DNA of 5,468 bases from JBFXEO01 sp050180015 (GTDB taxonomy: Bacteria; Bacteroidota; Bacteroidia; Bacteroidales; Tenuifilaceae), in contig JBFXEO010000200.1 in the NCBI GenBank assembly GCA_050180015.1, forward strand, positions 1 to 5,468, written 5' to 3'. How positions within the stretch are numbered: the stretch's first letter is position 1; each line of letters starts with the position of its first letter. The notes below the pieces were generated by a model. That model ran no database searches and was not told the origin of the DNA. It saw only the letters and a list, made by a program, of their open reading frames with translations. Of this stretch, positions 1 through 5,468 are shown piece after piece. The translations under genes and the position numbers were made by a program.

Positions 1-64
1 TTCCCCGACATTATTGGTAAATAACGTATTCTAAATTCAAACAGCTGGAAGGGCCAATTTAATA
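1..64. other. left-edge intergenic stretch, no gene supported
   Basis: This A/T-rich stretch lies beyond the terminator of the C69 peptidase gene. I see no coding signal. A minus-strand ATG occurs at positions 11-9 and could be the first codon of the next gene downstream, but only two full codons after it are inside the window, and I find no convincing promoter box in front of it, so no gene is called. Confidence 0.4.
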
Positions 65-104
65 TAAACAAAAGTGGAGGATTAGAATCCTCCACTTTTG
101 TTTA
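65..104 (-). terminator. strong rho-independent terminator after the C69 peptidase gene
   Basis: Bases 65-83 and 86-104 are perfect inverted complements (19 bp) around a two-base centre. The GC-rich part of the stem is GTGGAGGATT or its complement, and the outer stem is A/T-rich, so read on the minus strand it ends in a T-rich run (TTTTGTTTATATT). The stem begins with the base right after the TAG stop codon (107-105); its first three bases are also an in-frame TAA. Because the outer stem is A-rich on one side and T-rich on the other, it could also stop transcription arriving on the plus strand from the left. Confidence 0.9.
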
Positions 105-1856
105 CTAGTGCTCCCCGGCACCTTCGGGTTCAAGAAGTTTATCGCCGGTGGCATCAATCACCGTCTTTTTCCACCAGTCTGGATATTCTGGATTGTTGAC
201 GTGTGCAGGGCATTGGTTGTATGGATTATACTTAAACTTGCCATCGGACTCCTGCTTTACGTTTCCATCCATGTACTTTACAAGCAGGTACTGGAATAGT
301 TTTTCCCAGCGGTTTACCACGTAATTTCCTGTATTAACCGTGTAGTCGGTTAAAAATTTGATGGCTTTCTGTTGATCTTGGCCAAAAAGTTCCTTTGCGC
401 TGGCATCAACTATTGAGGTGTTGTTTATGAATTGGGTTTCCAGTTCGTCCTGCACCCTTTTTATATCCTGACTCATCAGGTCGTAGCGTAAGTAGGCAAA
501 ATTTGATACCTTATTGAAGGTCCAGAAGGCGCAGTTATCGCAGTAGGTTAGCATATCGCCGTTACCCTCGGCATAAGTTTCGGGTACAGCGTTAACCCCG
601 CAATATACCGGGAAATATACGGTTGATGCGGCATCATCTACGCTGAACCAGAATATTCCACCAATGGGATTGGGCAGCCAGCTGCGGGCCTGGGCTACAA
701 AGGAAAAACCGGTTTGCTGGGTTGCAGTTGCACGTTCGTTAACGTATGTTTTTCCTTCGTACTTCCAGGTTAATGGTCGCCATCGGTATGGAAGCCCATG
801 AGGCCCGGCACCGGGGTCTTTGCTCATGTCCAGCTCGGTTCCTTCTAGGTGGTCGCGCATGTAGTTCATCATATCTTTGACCGATAGTTTACGTTCTGGC
901 TTGATGTATAGCGGCATACGGTGGGTTAAGTTGTGGCCTTTGGCGTAATCAAAGTAGTCCCACATCGACTTGTTTACATCTTTAAAGAATGACCATACCC
1001 GAACTTCGCAGAAACGGGCTCCTTCAAAATCCAATGGGGCATAAGCGTCAGAAAAGCTAAACTCTTCGTTTTTCCCGTCGAAGTATTTTTTGCTACGGGC
1101 AAAGTCAATTACATCGTGGGCATAAACAACCTCAACTTGAGGGTTAAAAATTTTATCGAGATTTTTGGAGCTGATTGATGTTGTCAGGTTTTCGGTAGGG
1201 AAGGTGGTAATTCTGGCTTGGTTGGCATGCCCCGAAACGTATCCATCGGGAATTCGAATGGCAACCCAAACGGCACCTCTGTTGGCATTGAATGTTTTTT
1301 TTGTTTTTTTGTCGGTTTTCAAATCAACTCCCTTGCCAATCATTTCAAAAATCCAAACCTCGTTGGGATCGGCCACGGAGAATGATTCGCCCTCGCTGTA
1401 GTACCCGTACTGTTCAACAAGTTCGGCCATTACTTTAATTGCTTCGCGGGCAGATTTTGATCTCTGTAATGCAATGTACATCAACGAACCGTAATCTACC
1501 AGGGCTGTGCTATCCTGGAGTTCTGGTCGTCCACCGTAAGTGGTTTCACCAACTGAAACCTGATACTCATTCATGTTGCCAACAACAGAGTAGGTATGGC
1601 TTACCTGTGGAATTTCTCCCAGGTATTTTCCCGTGTCCCACTCGTAAATTTTCATTAGCGTTCCAGCCGGATAATCGGCTGCCGGTTTATAGTAAAGCTC
1701 ACCAAAAAGATAGTGAGAGTCTGCAGCATAGGTAATCATTGTAGAACCATCAACGGAGGCACCTTTGGTTACCAGATAGTTAGTGCAGGCGCCGGCTGGC
1801 CTTGCCATAAAACCTATTGCAGTAATAACAAGTAGATTTACTGTGAGTTTTCTCAT
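105..1856 (-). CDS. secreted C69-family dipeptidase (PepD-like Ntn hydrolase)
   Basis: Predicted exported cysteine peptidase of family C69 (formerly U34), whose members cleave dipeptides using an N-terminal cysteine freed by processing. Residues 1-23 form a signal peptide (MRK, hydrophobic core, then AGA before Cys24). CTNYLVTKGASVDGSTM from residue 24 is the family start, and Cys24 is the expected nucleophile. Further family-like blocks are GNMNEYQVSVGETTYGGR (about 93-110), an Asp/Glu-rich block with ADPNEVWIFE (about 162-171), AVWVAIRIPDGYVSGHANQARI (about 195-216) and a Trp-rich block near 392-408. The length of 583 aa suits the longer Bacteroidetes members. The ATG at 1856 is chosen because it gives a complete signal peptide; the leader is A/T-rich with no Shine-Dalgarno. 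The gene ends TAG-TAA. It probably has its own promoter and lies 197 bp from anmK. The natural substrate is not known; periplasmic peptide scavenging is an inference. A lysine-rich insert at about 180-190 is encoded by long A runs. Confidence 0.92.
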   Translation of the reverse strand: MRKLTVNLLVITAIGFMARPAGACTNYLVTKGASVDGSTMITYAADSHYLFGELYYKPAADYPAGTLMKIYEWDTGKYLGEIPQVSHTYSVVGNMNEYQVSVGETTYGGRPELQDSTALVDYGSLMYIALQRSKSAREAIKVMAELVEQYGYYSEGESFSVADPNEVWIFEMIGKGVDLKTDKKTKKTFNANRGAVWVAIRIPDGYVSGHANQARITTFPTENLTTSISSKNLDKIFNPQVEVVYAHDVIDFARSKKYFDGKNEEFSFSDAYAPLDFEGARFCEVRVWSFFKDVNKSMWDYFDYAKGHNLTHRMPLYIKPERKLSVKDMMNYMRDHLEGTELDMSKDPGAGPHGLPYRWRPLTWKYEGKTYVNERATATQQTGFSFVAQARSWLPNPIGGIFWFSVDDAASTVYFPVYCGVNAVPETYAEGNGDMLTYCDNCAFWTFNKVSNFAYLRYDLMSQDIKRVQDELETQFINNTSIVDASAKELFGQDQQKAIKFLTDYTVNTGNYVVNRWEKLFQYLLVKYMDGNVKQESDGKFKYNPYNQCPAHVNNPEYPDWWKKTVIDATGDKLLEPEGAGEH

Positions 1857-2053
1857 AAATTATTTTTTAAAATTTTCAGAATGACAAACCTAGTGTTTTT
1901 TGATTAATAAACCGCCTAAGCGTTTAAAACCGTTTGTAGTTTTTTGTGTAATACTATGATATATATCCAGTTAAATTGTGTTACCGGTTATATCTTTAAT
2001 GGATACTAAAGCGTATGAAGATATATTTAGCGGTTGAAGATGTTGCTTGTGCT
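1857..2053. other. 197-bp intergenic gap between anmK and the C69 peptidase gene
   Basis: An A/T-rich gap containing the -7-like box at 1885-1892. I see no GC-rich hairpin with a T tract that would end the anmK transcript. There is only a weak 8-bp inverted repeat (1989-1996 with 2018-2025, 21-base loop) without a T run. Transcripts from anmK may therefore read through into the peptidase gene. No small ORF with supporting signals is seen. Confidence 0.5.
1885..1892 (-). promoter_or_regulatory. candidate Bacteroidetes -7 box for the C69 peptidase gene
   Basis: Read on the minus strand this is TAGGTTTG, an exact match to the Bacteroidetes -7 consensus TAnnTTTG. It would start transcription near 1880, leaving a leader of roughly 25 nt before the ATG at 1856. 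No good -33 TTTG lies at the usual distance; the nearest T-rich run (TTTA at 1911-1908) is only 15 bp away. The call rests on the -7 match and the position. Confidence 0.45.
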
Positions 2054-3142
2054 CTAGTGATACAAACACCCACAAATGGAATTAGCGTTAGCCCCGGTTA
2101 CTGTGCTAAGGGCACCTTCCTGGTTTTCCATGTAAAGAAATCCAAGGAATGCAAAAATTAGGGCTTCCTTAAAATCGATGGTAGCCACATCGGGGATTAT
2201 TAACTTTTTGTTAGACTTTTCACCTATTAGTTCTCTTAGAAAGGCATTATGTGTGCCACCTCCGGTTAGCATAAGCGTATTACCTTTTATTCTATTGGTA
2301 ACGCGGGTAATTTGCTGTGCAATGTGTTCGTATGAGGTCCTCAGCTGATCTGCGATGGGGCTGCTACTTGTGTTTAATAACGGAATGATGTTGAACTCGA
2401 ACCATTCCCGTCCCAGCGATTTTGGGCTTACGGCATTGTAGTAATCCAGGGAGTTTAGGCTAATTAGCAGGTTTTTGTTTACACTGCCGGTTTTTCCCAT
2501 GCCGCCATTTTTATCAAAGCTGAGCCCTTGAATTTTGGCGAGATGGTTGAGCAGCATATTGCAGGGCACTATATCGTAAGCAATTCTTTGGTACACCTCG
2601 TTATCGTAGCTCAGGTTGGCAATTCCTCCCAGATTCAGGCAAACATCGGCATGCGAAAAAAGTAGCTTATCGCCAACGGGTACCAGGGGAGCCCCTTGTC
2701 CTCCCCGGCAAACATCTGATGACCGGAAATCGGAAATGCAGGGTATGCCTACTTCGGCAGCAATTGCTGAGCCTTTCCCGATTTGCAGCGTATAGCCTTT
2801 CAAAGGATTATGGAAAATGGTATGTCCGTGAGAAGCAATAAATGTGGGCTTTTGAACAGAATTGCACAAAAATTCTTTTACGCAGGTTCCTATCCAACGA
2901 CCGTACCGGTAATCGAGTTCTGTCAGCTGTTCTCCGGTCAGCTTGGGGGCGTTTTCCAGCTGTTCCCTTACATTCGATGGGTATTCAAATGTAAAAGCAT
3001 CAATAATTGCGTACTTCCAAGTTTTGTTGCTTTTTCTGCTGAAGCTGCACAGGCAAACATCTAGGCCATCCAGCGATGTACCAGACATTGCCCCAACTCC
3101 CGTTGCTGAAATTTGGGGCAACTTTTTATCCCTGAATATCAT
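2054..3142 (-). CDS. anmK: anhydro-N-acetylmuramic acid kinase
   Basis: Cytoplasmic sugar kinase that opens 1,6-anhydro-MurNAc, released during peptidoglycan turnover, and phosphorylates it with ATP to give MurNAc-6-phosphate for cell-wall recycling. Family motifs occur in order: GAMSGTSLDGLD (17-28, ATP phosphate loop), SHGHTIFHNP (104-113), QIGKGSAIA (120-128), DFRSSDV (138-144), GGQGAPLVP (147-155), LNLGGIANLS (169-178), YDIVPCN (189-195, with Asp190 the likely catalytic base), TGGGTHNAFL (293-302) and KEALIFAFLG (325-334). At 362 aa it is full length for the family. The ATG at 3142 shares its A with the TAA stop of the upstream gene (TAATG), suggesting translational coupling. The usual GPGN after the catalytic Asp of proteobacterial enzymes is VPCN here, probably a lineage variant. 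No murQ partner is inside the window. Confidence 0.95.
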   Translation of the reverse strand: MIFRDKKLPQISATGVGAMSGTSLDGLDVCLCSFSRKSNKTWKYAIIDAFTFEYPSNVREQLENAPKLTGEQLTELDYRYGRWIGTCVKEFLCNSVQKPTFIASHGHTIFHNPLKGYTLQIGKGSAIAAEVGIPCISDFRSSDVCRGGQGAPLVPVGDKLLFSHADVCLNLGGIANLSYDNEVYQRIAYDIVPCNMLLNHLAKIQGLSFDKNGGMGKTGSVNKNLLISLNSLDYYNAVSPKSLGREWFEFNIIPLLNTSSSPIADQLRTSYEHIAQQITRVTNRIKGNTLMLTGGGTHNAFLRELIGEKSNKKLIIPDVATIDFKEALIFAFLGFLYMENQEGALSTVTGANANSICGCLYH

Positions 3143-3843
3143 TACTTGTTAGAGTAAACGCTTACTATTAGTTTTTTTGAAGCTTTGTCTAGTAGGTTGT
3201 ATAGGGTCTCCTGCGATGGATTTACTTCGTTGTTAATTATTCCATCGAAAAAGGTCTTGTCCAGGGTGATTATGTTTCCCGATATGGCCTCTCCGCTACA
3301 GTTTGCAACCGGAATAATTCCTTTATCGGAGAAAATGGTAAGGTTGATGGTTACCTTGGGTTTAATTTCTTCATCCTTTAAATGAATTACCTGATTCGCC
3401 GAGTCGGGCTGTGAAAACGAAATGTACTTGGACGAGAACTCTGGGCCTATTTCAATGTCTATTTTCAGGTAATACTTAGATAGACCTTTTTTCATGGCTT
3501 TAGTGATGCCAACATCGGGAAATCCGTAATCATCGTAGGAAAATTTATCACCGTAAGCATTTAGCGGCAAAATAAGCATACCTACCTCGTTTCTCAGCTT
3601 TTCCCCGATCAAATCCCATGCGGTATATAGAATTTGATTATCAACCCTGTTGACATTCTTTCCGTTAGGTTCGTTAAAGTAGCTGCTAAACGTTTCAATT
3701 TTAGAACGGTAATCGTTGTTAATACTCAACTTGAAAGATATTAAGGCAACTTCTTTTTTCCGGTATTTTTGGGCATGGACAGATTCTGAGAGCATGGTGC
3801 CCAGCAAAAGGATGACGGTTATTTGTACAATTTTTCTCATCAT
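3142..3843 (-). CDS. secreted protein of unknown function, coupled to anmK
   Basis: I do not recognise a family. The 233-aa product begins with a clear signal peptide: MMRK, a hydrophobic stretch to about residue 18, then SVHA before QKYRKK, so cleavage is likely after Ala24 and leaves about 209 aa in the periplasm or beyond. There is no cysteine lipobox and no later membrane segment. The mature part alternates strand-like segments (EVALISFKL, GMLILPLNAYG, KYYLKIDIEIG, KVTINLTIFS) with helix-like ones, and ends in an amphipathic helix (ETLYNLLDKASKKLIVSVYS), giving an alpha/beta pattern. An aromatic and Asp-rich stretch, KFSYDDYGFPDVG (100-112), stands out. There are two possible starts, ATG at 3843 and 3840; the first is given, and either yields the same mature protein. 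Its stop overlaps the anmK start, and a promoter-like box lies 43 bp upstream. A role in the cell envelope is inferred only from export and neighbours. Confidence 0.85.
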   Translation of the reverse strand: MMRKIVQITVILLLGTMLSESVHAQKYRKKEVALISFKLSINNDYRSKIETFSSYFNEPNGKNVNRVDNQILYTAWDLIGEKLRNEVGMLILPLNAYGDKFSYDDYGFPDVGITKAMKKGLSKYYLKIDIEIGPEFSSKYISFSQPDSANQVIHLKDEEIKPKVTINLTIFSDKGIIPVANCSGEAISGNIITLDKTFFDGIINNEVNPSQETLYNLLDKASKKLIVSVYSNK

Positions 3844-3885
3844 ATTAAAAAATGTTTGTTGGATAAAATGTACGATTTCTCACTT

Positions 3886-3916
3886 CAAATATACAGCCAA
3901 AATCTTGAAATAGAAA
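3886..3916 (-). promoter_or_regulatory. candidate promoter for the unknown secreted protein and anmK
   Basis: In the 74-bp gap after the acyltransferase stop, the minus strand reads TATATTTG at 3893-3886, an exact TAnnTTTG match. A TTTC, one change from the -33 TTTG, lies at 3916-3913 with a 19-bp spacer, which is in the normal range for Bacteroidetes promoters. Transcription would start near 3881, giving a leader of about 38 nt before the ATG at 3843. This is the best promoter candidate in the window. Confidence 0.55.
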
Positions 3917-3917
3917 A

Positions 3918-4811
3918 TTAAGGGGCGGTTTGCTCAGATGCCGGCTTTTTCTTTTTCCATCGACGATGTGTCCAAAGCCAGTTTTCCGGATTTTTTCTGA
4001 TGACCTCTTCCAGTTTATGCATGTATAGCTGAGTTAAATCTCCGTCTTTGAGTTGAATGGGGGTTTCTGCCAGTAGTGAAAACTCCACTTCGTAAAACCC
4101 TCTTTTAACTCTTCGTATATCGATGTATAGCACGGGGTAGTTGTACATTTTTGCATAGTTTTCGGGCCCGTGGATGCAGGCCGTTTCTTGGTTGAAGAAG
4201 GTTGCCCAGCGCGCCTTGGCGGTTTTTGAGGGACTTTGATCGGCTACCAGTAAAAATATACATCTTTCGTTTTGTAGCCTTTTAAAAGTTTCGAATGTTT
4301 CCTTTGTTGGAACCAGCGTGGTACCGCGTATGGATCGGTTTAATTTCATAAACCAGTCAATAAGTTGATTCTTAAGCGGCTTGTATATGGCTACGGGATG
4401 ATGTTTTAGCTGGAGTCCGGCCGACATTGCACCCCATTCCCAGTTGTTTATATGCCCTGTTACCCCAATGATATTTTGCCTGTTCTGATAGTATTTGTAG
4501 AGTAGTTCCGGGTTGATGATTTTATGCCGTTTAACCACTTTACTGTTTCGCATGGTAAAGCCTTTGAGCGTTTCCACGGTAATATCGGCCAGATTTTTAT
4601 ATACCCCGTCTTCCAGTTTCTTGAGTTCTTCTGCCGATTTTTCGGGGAACGCCCGCATAAGGTTGCCTCTGGTTACGCCAACCCTGTACCGCACGACCCG
4701 GTGGAGTATAAAAGCCATGAGGTTGCTGTACTGGTACATTAACCACCATGGCTGTATGGAAACCAGTAGAATTGATACAATGAATAGTATAAAGTAAAGT
4801 AGAGTAACCAA
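3918..4811 (-). CDS. LpxL/HtrB-like lipid A or lysophospholipid acyltransferase
   Basis: Inner-membrane acyltransferase of the LpxL/HtrB family, which in characterised members moves an acyl chain onto a lipid A precursor. A hydrophobic N-terminal anchor covers about residues 3-24. Family motifs follow: GNLMRAFPEKS (49-59), the catalytic HX4E box in GHINNWEWG (His120 and Glu125), VADQSP (189-194), ATFFNQETACIHGPENYA (203-220) and NPENWLWTHRRWKKKK (274-289). The length of 297 aa is typical. The start is taken as TTG at 4811: an in-frame stop lies at 4874-4872, no ATG or GTG lies between, and the next in-frame ATG (residue 25) would cut off the membrane anchor. The gene starts 26 bp after the M23 gene stop and has a promoter-like box directly in front. 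It might also act on another envelope lipid such as an ornithine or phospholipid species; the sequence does not settle the substrate. Confidence 0.92.
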   Translation of the reverse strand: MVTLLYFILFIVSILLVSIQPWWLMYQYSNLMAFILHRVVRYRVGVTRGNLMRAFPEKSAEELKKLEDGVYKNLADITVETLKGFTMRNSKVVKRHKIINPELLYKYYQNRQNIIGVTGHINNWEWGAMSAGLQLKHHPVAIYKPLKNQLIDWFMKLNRSIRGTTLVPTKETFETFKRLQNERCIFLLVADQSPSKTAKARWATFFNQETACIHGPENYAKMYNYPVLYIDIRRVKRGFYEVEFSLLAETPIQLKDGDLTQLYMHKLEEVIRKNPENWLWTHRRWKKKKPASEQTAP

Positions 4812-4825
4812 AGATGATTTTTTTG

Positions 4826-4833
4826 CAAAATTA
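4826..4833 (-). promoter_or_regulatory. candidate -7 box in front of the acyltransferase gene
   Basis: The minus strand reads TAATTTTG here, an exact TAnnTTTG match lying between the M23 stop and the acyltransferase TTG. No good -33 element is seen; a TTTA lies at 4861-4858 with a long 24-bp spacer. A start near 4821 would leave a leader of only about 10 nt, so this is weak on its own. It gains some support from the terminator-like hairpin just upstream. Confidence 0.35.
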
Positions 4834-4837
4834 TACT

Positions 4838-5468
4838 TTACCAGAAAAACTTGCCGATAAACTCGGATTTGTTATCGAGTTTATCGGTTACTTCAACCTT
4901 TAGCCGGTGCCATGCTTTGGGGGCAACACGCTGCCTGTCGAATGTGTATGCCAGCATTTTTGTTTTGGGATCCCATTCGAGCAAAATCCACCTATCATCT
5001 ATATAGCCGTTGTAGCTATTGATGCCGGTATTATCGGTCAAACGGAATTTAAGTTGATTTTCGTCCGAGATATCTGAATTATACCTTACCTTAACCGGGC
5101 TTATTTGCGGAGGAATTGTATCCATCAGAACCATGTAGCTTCCAAACTTGCCGCATGTAGCCTCAATATATTCGTTGGTAACTCTGCTTTCGCAGTATTC
5201 GATGCCTTTTCCATCTAAATAGCCCAAGTAGCCTTTTTCTGGGTATTTTAGATTTGCGGATACCTGCTTTACTCTAAGGGTAAATTTTTTATGAAGCGGA
5301 GTTCGGGAGGTATGAATCCGATAGATCGTTTTGTTCGGATCAGTGCTTTTTTCGGTGCTGTAGCAGAAAAGGATATTGTGGTATAGGGCATCTTTCGGGA
5401 TGATGATTTCAAACTCATCGGTCGATACAACGTTCTCCTGACCGTATTTAAATAATGTTCCACTGCCG
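4838..5468 (-). CDS. C-terminal part of an M23-family metallopeptidase-like protein (runs off the right edge)
   Basis: The frame ending in TAA at 4840-4838 is open without a stop to the window edge, giving 209 residues of a protein whose start lies beyond 5468. It reads as the non-catalytic C-terminal region that follows the M23 (LytM-like) domain in large secreted Bacteroidetes peptidases. Characteristic pieces are IIIPKDALYHNILFCYS (21-37), YRIHTSRTPLHKKFTL (49-64), GSYMVLMDTIPPQISPV (109-125) and an Ig-like tail with LKFRLTDNTGINSYNGYIDDRWILLEWD (139-166) and a final beta strand. The zinc-binding motifs are not in the window, so catalytic activity cannot be judged here. The family cuts peptide cross-links of peptidoglycan in the periplasm or at the cell surface. 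Two cysteines at fragment positions 92 and 105 could form a disulfide. The last 17 codons hold a hairpin described separately. Confidence 0.85.
   Translation of the reverse strand, partial: GSGTLFKYGQENVVSTDEFEIIIPKDALYHNILFCYSTEKSTDPNKTIYRIHTSRTPLHKKFTLRVKQVSANLKYPEKGYLGYLDGKGIEYCESRVTNEYIEATCGKFGSYMVLMDTIPPQISPVKVRYNSDISDENQLKFRLTDNTGINSYNGYIDDRWILLEWDPKTKMLAYTFDRQRVAPKAWHRLKVEVTDKLDNKSEFIGKFFW
4845..4887 (-). terminator. possible intrinsic terminator or attenuator inside the end of the M23 gene
   Basis: Bases 4854-4865 (CCGATAAACTCG) and 4876-4887 (CGAGTTTATCGG) form a perfect 12-bp inverted repeat with a 10-base loop. On the minus strand the stem is followed by CAAG and then five Ts (4849-4845). 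The structure falls within the codons for TDKLDNKSEFIGKFF, before the TAA at 4840. The T run starts four bases after the stem and is short, so termination may be partial. It would separate the M23 gene from the acyltransferase gene, which has its own promoter-like box just downstream. Confidence 0.45.

Noticed and set aside
806..825. CCCGG-CA-CCGGG inverted repeat inside the C69 gene
   Set aside because: Only five pairs with a two-base centre, no T tract, and it sits in normal coding sequence.
1958..1968. GATATATATC palindrome in the gap before the C69 gene as an operator
   Set aside because: A simple alternating A/T palindrome in an A/T-rich gap is likely by chance and has no second copy nearby.
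1989..2025. 8-bp inverted repeat TATATCTT/AAGATATA as a terminator for anmK
   Set aside because: The stem is almost all A/T, the loop is 21 bases and no T run follows, so it is a poor terminator and could be chance in A/T-rich DNA.
3152..3165. Small AGTAA/TTACT hairpin near the anmK start
   Set aside because: Five base pairs of A/T-rich stem inside coding sequence is too weak to support a regulatory call.
108..3913. Several plus-strand reading frames of 63-98 codons opposite the C69, anmK and unknown genes
   Set aside because: All lie antisense to well-supported genes, overlap them fully or almost fully, and show no family motifs or promoter signals.
4513..4797. Two plus-strand frames opposite the acyltransferase N-terminus
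   Set aside because: They are shadows of the acyltransferase gene, whose motifs are clear in the other strand.
5269..5463. A 64-residue minus-strand reading frame at the right edge
   Set aside because: It is out of frame with the M23 gene, which is open through the same bases and carries family-matching sequence; this one resembles nothing I know.

Overview
The window looks like a piece of a Bacteroidetes (Bacteroidota) chromosome, probably a Bacteroidales-like lineage. The reasons are: the M23 peptidase tail has the C-terminal module typical of that phylum; the acyltransferase, AnmK and C69 peptidase read like their Bacteroidetes relatives; gene starts lack clear Shine-Dalgarno sequences and sit behind A/T-rich leaders; and the intergenic gaps contain exact matches to the Bacteroidetes -7 promoter box TAnnTTTG. 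The phylum call is fairly safe; the genus cannot be told from this sequence.

All genes are on the minus strand, so transcription runs from the right edge to the left. In that order: (1) the C-terminal 209 residues of an M23-family metallopeptidase-like protein, entering from beyond the right edge (5468-4838); (2) an LpxL/HtrB-like lipid A or lysophospholipid acyltransferase with a TTG start (4811-3918); (3) an unrecognised secreted protein of 233 aa (3843-3142), overlapping by one base (TAATG) with (4) anmK, anhydro-N-acetylmuramic acid kinase (3142-2054); then a 197-bp gap and (5) a secreted C69-family dipeptidase of 583 aa (1856-105), closed by tandem stops and a perfect 19-bp terminator hairpin (65-104). 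I see no mobile element, CRISPR array, tRNA or rRNA, and no gene supported on the plus strand.

The theme is the cell envelope: a probable peptidoglycan hydrolase, an enzyme acylating lipid A or another envelope lipid, a kinase that recycles anhydro-muramic acid from peptidoglycan turnover, an exported protein of unknown role tied translationally to that kinase, and an exported dipeptidase. This is mostly ordinary housekeeping DNA. The points most worth a second look are a hairpin plus U-tract inside the last codons of the M23 gene (a possible internal terminator or attenuator, followed at once by a promoter-like box), and the unknown exported protein coupled to AnmK. I found nothing that I would claim as a wholly new system.
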